From positions 189,838 through 253,837 of the forward strand of contig QKWP01000101.1 in assembly GCA_003550325.1 (NCBI GenBank): a DNA stretch of 64,000 nt. Direction: 5' to 3'. The notes beneath the pieces are model-generated. The model saw only the letters and a program-made list of their open reading frames with translations. It ran no database searches and was not told the origin of the DNA. Each line of letters starts with the position of its first letter. The first letter of the stretch is position 1. Below, piece by piece: positions 56,421 through 64,000 of the stretch. A program made the translations under genes and the position numbers. Source of the DNA: Gigaspora rosea (lineage: Eukaryota > Glomeromycota > Glomeromycetes > Diversisporales > Gigasporaceae).

Positions 56421-57354
56421 ATGCTTATTACTGCAATTGAATCTATTATTGAATCTTTGAAAAAAGCTGGAATTATTCCAGATGGTATGTATTAGAATTA
56501 CCGACTCTTAAAATTCATTAAATTCTACACTTATAGAAATTTTTATTAATAAAGTCGTGGATGAGTTTAAACCAGAAGCACTACTTGATATAAAATATGG
56601 TGAAAAGAAAGTAGAACTTGGCAATAAATTCACTATTGATGGTATGAACTAAATAACGCTAAAATTGTTATGACTTTATTGGCATCGCTTTTGCTAATTG
56701 AATTATTGGTCTCTAACAGAAACAAATAAAACTCCGGACGTTAATTTTGTGTTTAATAAATCTGATTCCGATGATAAATCTCGATATATATTGATGATGG
56801 TAAAATCGTTAATTATATGAAAAATTATGTGAAAAATTTTTTATCAGCTACACCTTATTTTACTGTATAAAAAACATTCCTTTCATAGGTTGATCCTGAT
56901 GCACCAAGTCCTAAAAATCCAACCCATAGAGAATGGCGTCATTGGATCGTTGGAAACATTTCATGTAACATTCTGTTGCATTTTAAATATCTTACTAATT
57001 ATTATATATGTTAAATATTATAACCCCTTAAACAGCCGATGGAAATTTATCCGAAGCAACACACCTTGATGATTATATGGGACCAAGTCCACCTTCGGAA
57101 ACTGGAGAACATCGGTATGTCTTATAATTACGTAGTTTCAATATTGATAACACAGTAAAATATTCATAAATATTTATAAAATAATTTTAAATTTTTAAAG
57201 ATATGTATTTTTGTTATATCATCAACAAGTTCCACATATCGACTATCCACGGTTAGACAAAGTAAAGAGAAATAATTTCAAAGCTCGTCAATTTGCCGAA
57301 CAATACTCGTTAAAATTAATCTCTGCGAATTACTTTATGTGCAAGAGAGACTAA
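56421..57354 (+). CDS. Phosphatidylethanolamine-binding protein (PEBP) family
   Basis: Six exons: 56421-56484, 56537-56641, 56720-56799, 56889-56964, 57036-57114 and 57201-57354, giving 185 aa, normal for the family. All five introns (52, 78, 89, 71 and 86 nt) are GT-AG and phases agree throughout. Signature elements are [10 protein letters not shown] at 85-94, [11 protein letters not shown] at 97-107 and [20 protein letters not shown] spanning 125-144. D85, H101 and H134 correspond to the Asp and two His that line the anion/phospholipid pocket in animal PEBP1. Family members bind anionic lipids or inhibit proteases and kinases (yeast Tfs1, animal RKIP); the partner here is unknown. No signal peptide or membrane segment, so probably cytosolic. 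The only gene in this window with no sign of transposon origin or decay. Confidence 0.94.
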
Positions 57355-57856
57355 ATTTGAAAGTGATGGTTTTTCTTTTTTCGTTATATTATATGTTATA
57401 CTATTATCTGTTATGTTATACTATGTATCAATGAAACATACCAAATGTCTTAAATTTATTAAAGCAACTTGTTAAATTTGTACATAATAGATATTATAAC
57501 ACTAGAAATTCCAATTCGTCTTTATTCCGATTGTCAAGTCTTTTACAATATGATATTTATTCAGGTCACAAACTTATCTATGTAGTTCTTAGAAATATAG
57601 ATGTTGCAGAATTATGTGGAATTAATATAAAAATTTTAACGGAATAATGCAGAATTATATATAAAAATTTTAACAACATAAGTTTACATTGAGTTCGTAA
57701 ATCTAAATAGCTTACTGATTAGATATATAAACTAAAAATAGCATTGTATCTTTGAAAATGACGATAAATAATCATAAATCATATGCATAGATATTTAAAT
57801 GATATAGTAAGAAATCGTGTCTTTGGCTTGTAAGGACAATAAAGGCTTTGTTGATC

Positions 57857-58719
57857 TAGGGATGAGAATCGATTCTCTGATAATCGATTTAATCGTTAAT
57901 CTTATTAGAATCGATTCTCATTTTTGTGTAATCGTTTTATAATAATCGTTTCTACATATTTTTGAGTCGATTCTTGAATTAGAATCGTTTCTAGGCATTT
58001 AATTATAATAATCTTTTACTAATTTTCAAATTATGTATTTATTTATTTTAAAAATAACTCTTTTGTTTTTAAATTTTATGAGTCATTTAGCTTCGCAAGT
58101 TATTGTAAATGTTTAAGATCGTTATGCTTAATTATTTCTGGTAAGTAATTATTGACGGCTATATGTTTGTTAAATATTAGCCTATTAAATTTTAATCCTA
58201 TAGTTTATACCCAGCCATATTATAGGGGTTCGAATTATTTCACTTCACAGACACCCCAGTTTACTGACAAATTATTCGCCGACAAGTTCATTTTACCGAC
58301 AGTTCGTTCATTTCGCTGCCAAGTTTTTTTCTATAGATCACTCTAACTTTAACCTAATTCTACCTGACCCTAACGACAATGACCAGAATTACTTTGCCGG
58401 TAATTGAACTTCAGTAAAACAAACGGTCAGTAAAATGAACTTGTTGGTGAATAATTTGTCGGTGAAATGAGTGCCTCTGAAGTGATTGTCGGTGAAATGA
58501 TTGCCACCTATTATAGTGGCTATGTTTATTTTTAATTTTTAAGGCCATTTCTTAATTTTTACACAAATGAATAAATAATATTGCCCAAATAATTAAGCTT
58601 TTTATTATCAAGACTAGTTAAGTGATAACAACATATATATAGATTCGATTATCGATTATAAATCGATTATAACCGATTCGATCATCGATTAAAGTTTTTA
58701 GAATCGATTCTCATCCCTA
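57857..58719. mobile_element. hAT-type element with TSD TGTTGATC, 863 bp
   Basis: Perfect 20-bp ends TAGGGATGAGAATCGATTCT and inverse. TGTTGATC is repeated exactly at 57849-57856 and 58720-58727. Both subterminal regions are tiled with AATCGATT/AATCGTTT words. A smaller MITE (58219-58518) is nested inside. No transposase. Confidence 0.92.
58219..58518. mobile_element. ~300-bp MITE, copy 2 (ACTGACA-tiled)
   Basis: Same block order as 2245-2590: ATTTCACTTCACAGAC, GACAAGTTCATTTTACCGAC, CCTAATTCTACCTGACCC, then the inverse words GGTCAGTAAAATGAACTTG and GTCGGTGAAATGATTGCC. Ends ATTATAGGGGTTCG and the inverse of CTATAATAGGTGG. Nested in the hAT-type element. Confidence 0.65.
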
Positions 58720-58727
58720 TGTTGATC

Positions 58728-59260
58728 TGTAAGATTAAGTACGATGCTTCAGTCCAGAGAGAAAGCAAAGCGAGTGTGAGATCCAATTTATTGAAGCAAA
58801 GTTAACAGTAGCAGAATAACTAACCAGATACAAATCAGCTATTTGGATTGCTAATCAAATTTTTTTCTGGTCATTGCTAACATAATTTACATGTGGTGTA
58901 ATGTGCACAGGTATTAAAATTGCAAATTCATGTAATGTGCAAATCAAAAAAAATTGAGTACTGTTTAAGGTTAGGCAAGAGGAAAGAATTCTTTCAATTT
59001 ATTGTACAGTCATCCCCCTACAATCACCTCCTAAACAATAACAAACTCTATACAATCACATGATATTTTGATACTATTTGTTTTATTATTGTATTAAAAA
59101 ATCTTTTGTATAATCACAAAAGGCTTATTATCATAGCAATAATAAATAATATGCCCCAATCGAATAACTTTCTTCTACTTAATTTAATAATCTAAATACC
59201 AATAGAAAAGATAAATAATAAATTTGTTTAATCATAAACAAATCAAATATATAACTTACT
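58728..59260. other. AT-rich intergenic sequence
   Basis: Nothing supported as a gene. It contains CATCCCCCTACAATCACC and repeated CAATCACA words near 59010-59110. Confidence 0.4.
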
Positions 59261-59264
59261 ATCA

Positions 59265-59672
59265 GGAATTTCAGTACAATCAATAGGTTGACTTTCTAAA
59301 AAATATACATAAATATTATTATAAACATGGTTTAAATCAATTTAAGAAAGCAAAAATCATTTACTTGCATTTACTATATTGATAGATACAAAAATTTTTG
59401 AATTATTAAAAAAATTACTAATTTTTTAAAATATAAATAAAATATTTACTACCTGGTTTAGAAAGTTTTAAAAGGTGCAAAAGTTGACTTGTGTAAATAG
59501 CCTGTGAATGTGTCCAATAATTGATTCTTGGTGATTTTACTTGATTATATGTTGAGATGTTTTTGTCTACGTCTATAAGTGATGATTTGTGAAAAATCAG
59601 CATTATTTTTATATTTGAATTTGAAGCAAAATTACTATAATCTTTATTATATGCTGAAATCTGATGTTCCAC
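59265..59672 (-). CDS. Hypothetical two-exon ORF, partial
   Basis: The minus-strand frame from 59672 reads EHQISAYNKDYSNFASNSN ... KSPRINYWTHSQAIYTSQLL and meets a donor CCAG|GTAGTAAA near 59454. A second exon-like piece, ESQPIDCTEIPD, about 59301-59266, is in phase after TTTTTTAG and ends at another donor GTAAGT. Joining to TTTAG| at about 59191 gives a stop soon after. Its 5' end abuts a palindromic repeat, so the start is unknown. No domain recognised. It may be a host-like fragment or an exon of an element. Confidence 0.3.
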
Positions 59673-60300
59673 AATGATAAGTAATTTTTTTATTAAATTA
59701 ACAGCTCAAGTCAATTAATTGAAAGTTGTAAAGCCCACTGAGTTGCATTTAATGGCAGTTAGATTATTCAATTCGGTCTGGTATATGCTGAGATATCATT
59801 AAAACACGATTGACTGACTATATAAAATTTTTAGTTTGTTTACATAGAATTTTATATAGTTAGCCAATAATTTTTTAGCAATATCTTAGCAAATACTGGG
59901 CTGATTTGAATGATTTAACCACTATTAGATGCATCTCAGTGAGCACTACAACTTTCAATTAATTGACTTGAGCTTTTAACTTAATAAAAAAATTACTTAT
60001 CATTAGAGCAGTATTAGATTTCAGCATACAAAAAAGTTTATATTGTACTTATCCCCAAAATTTACTATTGTCCCAATATAGTAATAGTGCTGTCTTTCAT
60101 TGATCATCACTTAATTTCTTTAATTGCTGATCTAGTTAAGATCAGCAGAATTTCTATATTAGAAATTGGGGCAAAATTCCTATGATATTAACTATATGCT
60201 GAATTCTAAATAGAGTTAAATAAAAAGAATTTTTTATTAAGTTAACAATATTGAAAGTTGTAGAGCTTGTTAAGACACATCCAATGGTGGTTAGCTATCA
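59625..60300. repeat. Inverted-repeat cluster AATGATAAGTAATTTTTTTA
   Basis: 59670-59760 reads AATGATAAGTAATTTTTTTA, CAATTAATTGAAAGTTGTAA. The reverse complement of 59920-60010 matches it, giving a palindrome of about 330 bp with a centre of ATATAAAATTTTTAG. The same arm reappears in forward orientation at 60165-60300. The pattern is that of a foldback element plus a solo arm. Confidence 0.7.
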
Positions 60301-61634
60301 GAAAAGAATGGTGTTGAAAGAATAGTAACAAGAAGGGTGGTGTCAGAAAAGGATTGTTATTAGGAAAGAAATAAATGGTAGTATAGAGAATGATAGTTGT
60401 TAGAGAATATTTGTCAAGTAAATGTTGTCGAATAGGAAGTTGTATTGAGAAAAATCTTGTTGAGAGAGGTTTGCAGGAGAATAATTGGAGAATGTGGTTA
60501 ATGTTGTTAGCTGAAATTGTTTTATGCTTGTAGAAATAATTCAATATTTGATATTTAGGCTGCCAAAATGTCTAAATATTGCTGAAATCCTAAATTATGC
60601 CAAAATGTCTAAATAATGTCAAAATGTCTAAATAATGTCAAAATGTCTAAATTAAGAAATATATATAAAAAACATATGGGAGTTGGAGCTGTTAATTAGT
60701 CCAACTAAAACTGTTGGTCCTGCGGTCCTCCTTAGAACTGTCTTTTTATAGGATGGACCAAAAAGACTAGTAGTTCGAATATAGTTAGCTTTAAATTATT
60801 GTAACAAACATATGTAGCCTAATTTTTTGTGATATGCGAGATTAATTTTTAGAGGCTTAAACAACAATAATAAATTTAATTATTTTTAATCAAAGTTTTT
60901 CTTATTTAATATTTATTTTATATTTTGCGAATTATTAATTTGTCTTTGCTTTCAAACTAAATATTAAATATTTTTGGATAAATAACAAATTAGTATTAGC
61001 GTTAGCAATTAAGGTTAGTTATTTTGGTTTTACTATCACTTGCCTTGGTAAAGGCTGGCTCTATCTCTCGCTCACCATCCCTAGTTAGTTGTTGGGCTAT
61101 GTGGCTGCAGTGGCAGTAGTGTTTCTATGAACCTGAACTGAACTGAACTTAGGTCAAGTTCAGGTTCAGTATTGAACCTGAACCTGAATATTTTTTAAAA
61201 CATGTTCAGGTTCAGGTTCAGTATTGAACTTTTAGAGCTGGTTCAGGTTCAGTTCAGGTTCAGTACTGAACTTTTAGAGCTGGTTCAGGTTCAGTTCAGG
61301 TTCAGTTCATAAGTTCATGAACATGTTCAGGTTCAGTCTGGTGTTCATATGAACTAGTGTTCTAGGTTTGGGTTCAAGTTTGGTCTGGTCCAGACCAGGT
61401 TCAAACTCTAAATTTAATTATTAAAACTTTATACTAAACTCAAACTCAATCATAAGTTTGGTCAGGCTAGTCCAAATTTGCAAAATAGTTTGAGACTAAA
61501 TAAAAAATATATGTATTTTTTGATACTGAACAAGTTTACTTAGAGTGAGAAGTATAAATCAGTTAGTAAAATTTAGAGAATCATGGCATTTTGTATAATT
61601 TTATTAATAAAATTATACAAATTTCTATGATTCT

Positions 61635-61645
61635 NNNNNNNNNNN
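61635..61645. other. Assembly gap (11 N)
   Basis: Eleven Ns right after ATTTCTATGATTCT. This is inside an inverted-repeat arm whose partner is at 62883-62930, a likely cause of misassembly. The true length of the element is therefore uncertain. Confidence 0.99.
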
Positions 61646-61955
61646 TTAAGTTTTATACCATATTTTCAAATTATTCTAAAATAATTTAAAAGTTTTTAAA
61701 CTTTAGAATACTTTAATTTAATTATAATTGTAAAATATGCATTCTGAATTATTGTAAGTTTATTCAATATCATGCGAAATATTTTGCATAATGTTTATTT
61801 CTAGGCTTAAATTTTTATACTTAATATCGTCTTTTAAATAGTTTAATATACTGAACTTTAAATTTAAAGTTTTTACTCTATAGAATTTTATATGTTTTTA
61901 ATTAATGCGAAACATTTCGAACTATTTTAAATTTTTCTAAATTGATTTAATTTTA

Positions 61956-62404
61956 TTAAAAGATATACTTATTTGCTAAATAATCATTAGTTTTATCAAA
62001 GCGTGGAATTATATGAATATTATTTTTAATTGCTTCAACATTAACTATATTATATAATTCCATTAATTTAAGTCTAGGACATCCATAGTGATATTGATTC
62101 CTTGAAGACTTAAAATCATACCACCAAATTAATGCAAGATTATCCACATTTCCTTCAGTAGTTTCAACTTTGATTAATAAGTATATCTAAAAAATTAAAT
62201 ATTAAAAATTTAATATTTTAAAAATTCTAAAAAAAAAATATAACAAAACTATACCTGTCCATAACAAATTCCTTAATCTGTCAAATATTCAAATAGTTCT
62301 TCAGAATTCATAGCAACTGCTACATTGCTATACCAGCCCTTTCCATAAAAATTATCTGTTGCTCGAATTATAGACCCATTTTCTAAAGTTACTGGGCTAT
62401 ATAT
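61956..62404 (-). pseudogene. C-terminal fragment of a transposase-like protein
   Basis: Minus strand: SPVTLENGSIIRATDNFYGK, WYSNVAVAMNSEELFEYLTD, an in-frame stop, GICYGQ, then an intron (GTATAG...TTTTTTAG) and YLLIKVETTEGNVDNLALIW ... HIIPRFDKTNDYLANKYIF, ending at 61956. The tail (HIIPRF...NKYIF) resembles the C-termini of large fungal DNA-transposon proteins, possibly Plavaka or KDZ type; this is a tentative recognition. One stop and missing N-terminus mark it as a relic. Confidence 0.4.
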
Positions 62405-62416
62405 ATTAATTATATA

Positions 62417-62883
62417 GTGCGTACAACCTAGTCCCAACCAAAAAAATTTTTAGCAGCCAAATTTAGATTTTATTTTTTAGAGGCCAATTTGAAAATTTGG
62501 CTAAATTTATATATAAAGTGGCCAAATTTAAATTTTTAATATATATAAAGTGGCCAAATTTAAATTTTTAATATATAAAGTGGCCAAATTTAAATTTTTA
62601 ATATATATAAAGTGTCCAAATTTAGATTTTTAAGAGGCCAAATTTGCTTTTTTTATATATACAAAGTGTGGCCAAATTTCATCTTTAATTATAAAAATAC
62701 TATAACTTCAACTTGCTATACTTTTTTATATAAATAGATTTAAAAAATTTAAGAACGTGGAAGTGTTTAGCTTGTTTTGAATTAACATTTTAAGATAGTA
62801 TTTTTTTTTGCTATTTTTTTAAAAAAGGATTAGCAATTTGAACTTCATTAATTTTATTGGTCGGGACTAGGTTGTACACACCG
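62417..62883. mobile_element. Mariner-like MITE, 467 bp
   Basis: Ends GTGCGTACAACCTAGTCCC and the inverse of CGGTGTGTACAACCTAGTCC, flanked by TA on both sides. The interior has four to five tandem units of TATATAAAGTGGCCAAATTT (62505-62690). No coding capacity. TA flanks and the form of the ends suggest Tc1/mariner; the outermost bases differ slightly between ends. Confidence 0.6.
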
Positions 62884-63180
62884 TATAATTTTATTAATAA
62901 AATTATACAAATTTCTATGATTTTCTAAATTTTACTAATTGATTCTAACTTTGTGATTTAGGTAAACATGTGCTTATATTATGAACCTGAACATGTTTAT
63001 GAACCTTGAACTAAACCTGAACTAAACTTTTTTTAAGTTCAGGTTCAGGTTCATGTTCAATAATTTAAGTTCAGGTTTAGTTCAGTATTGAACTTTTAGA
63101 GCAGGTTCAGGTTCAGGTTCATTGAACCTGAACCTGAACCTCAATTGAACTGAACTGAACTTCAGAACCCTAAGTGGCAG

Positions 63181-63545
63181 TGCAAGGTCCTATTGGTGGA
63201 TAGTTAGGCTCTGCGACTGCAGTAGCAGCACATGGATCATAATAGTGGATAGTTAGGCACTGCAGCTACAAGGACCTTATTAATGGATAGTTAGGTTCTG
63301 CTACTACAATAGCAGTGCAAGAACCTTATTAGTGGATGTTTAGGCTTCACAATTGCAGTAGCAGTATAAGGGCCTTATTAGTGGATAATTAGGCATTGCA
63401 GTTACAGTGGCAGTGCAAGGACCTTATTAATAAATAGTCAGGCTACACAGCGCTATACAAGCCTTATTAGTAGATAGTTAGGCTTCGTAGCTGCAATGGC
63501 AGCGCAAGGACCTTATTGGTAATTAGTTAGACTCTGCAACTACAG
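63181..63545 (+). repeat. ~50-bp minisatellite, block in composite copy 2
   Basis: About seven degenerate units of the 8300-8705 type (GTGCAAGGACCTTATTAGTGG, TAGTTAGGCT). The first unit is split by the 61117-63172 insertion. Confidence 0.8.
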
Positions 63546-64000
63546 AGACCTGAAACAGATGCTAAGGATAATACCAGACAGACTGATTATTAGACTAATT
63601 AAATGTCTATAAATTGTACCAACATATTAATTTATTACCTTTTATTATATTCAAATGATTAATTTATTACTCCTTTATTACATAAATCTACCTCTAAACA
63701 AATGTCTAAATCTGTCTATTATTATTAGAACTAGTATAATAATGCGTACAAATTTTGAAACCATGCATATAATTTTTGCAGATATATTTTTATATGAGTA
63801 TGCTAGCATAATGCAGGTCAATTTATCTCAAGCATTTGGAAGTTCCCAATTGGAAAAATTATTATAAATTATGAATAAGGTCAAGAGTAGAACAAAATTC
63901 CTTAATATTCCAACAATAGAGCATTTTTTATAAACCAGATATAATACTGCGCATTATGTGCATTATGTATAAAAAAAAAGCACTGAATTCTTATCACTAA

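Larger units (their letters stand above)
61117..63172. mobile_element. Element with 8-bp TSD AGTGGCAG, GTTCAGG-tiled
   Basis: Ends TAGTGTTTCTATGAACC and the inverse of TAGGGTTCTGAAGTTC. AGTGGCAG is duplicated at 61109-61116 and 63173-63180, cutting a minisatellite unit whose intact form is GCAGTGGCAGTGCAAGG. Both ends are tiled with GTTCAGGTTCAG / CTGAACCTGAAC. Inside are a decayed transposase-like piece, a mariner-like MITE, inverted arms (61530-61634, 62883-62960) and an assembly gap. The 8-bp duplication fits hAT or the Kyakuja-Dileera-Zisupton group. Confidence 0.82.
60499..64000. mobile_element. Large hAT-like element, copy 2 (3' end outside window)
   Basis: Starts TAATGTTGTTAGCTGAAATTG and follows copy 1 (5963-13733) block by block: TGTCTAAATA words, AAAAACATATGGGAGTTGG, the CTTGCCTTGGTAAAGGCTGG leader, minisatellite, then the short ORF. 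It lacks the Harbinger-like and MULE insertions of copy 1 and instead has the insertion 61117-63172. Confidence 0.8.

Noticed and set aside
60242..60544. 100-codon reverse frame
   Set aside because: It overlaps the solo arm of a repeat and the start of composite copy 2; composition is that of the repeat.

Overview
The window looks like the genome of an arbuscular mycorrhizal fungus (Glomeromycotina, Rhizophagus-like). It is very AT-rich and dominated by repeats. It carries a Sel1-repeat/tyrosine-kinase-like gene of the kind massively expanded in these fungi, fungal-style short GT-AG introns, and MULE, hAT and Crypton-type coding relics. The lineage is inferred from protein style; no search was run. 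I found no rRNA, functional tRNA, CRISPR or bacterial operon structure.

Host-type genes are few. The clearest is a six-exon PEBP-family gene at 56421-57354 (185 aa). All its exons are too short to appear as long ORFs. The second is a three-exon Sel1-repeat plus protein kinase gene at 16706-19376. Its large first intron is a seven-copy tandem array in which every unit starts with a splice-donor-like GTGAGTAT.

The backbone is two direct copies of a large segment: A, about 16640-29780, and B, about 39650-55390. The copy of the kinase gene in B is broken by a frameshift and a stop codon. Because A and B are alignable by eye, insertions private to one copy show their empty site in the other. B carries an apparently intact hAT transposon (44965-48794, 745-aa spliced transposase, perfect 8-bp target duplication), two near-identical elements with 3-bp duplications (52288-52951, 53281-53960) and smaller insertions. 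A carries a GC-richer minisatellite block (26068-26930) and a hairpin insertion.

A second pair of repeats (5963-13733, and 60499 to the window end) is a large hAT-like non-coding element. The first copy is interrupted by a Harbinger-like element with TAA duplication (6449-8230) and by a complete but decayed MULE with about 100-bp terminal inverted repeats and a 9-bp duplication (9163-13152). The second copy holds a different element with an 8-bp duplication (61117-63172).

Region by region: 1-5960 has a partial ORF, Sel1 and Gag-like relics and small hAT MITEs. 5963-13733 is a nested transposon stack. 14191-15450 is an element tiled with GCATAAT. 16640-29780 is segment A. 29781-36139 holds decayed ORFs, foldbacks and a Crypton tyrosine recombinase pseudogene. 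36530-39391 is an unrecognised decayed ORF split by a 1.34-kb hAT relative. 39650-55390 is segment B. 55400-57360 is the PEBP locus. 57857-64000 is again nested elements, with an 11-base assembly gap at 61635-61645. The most unusual theme is a series of elements with hAT-like ends, each tiled with its own short private word.
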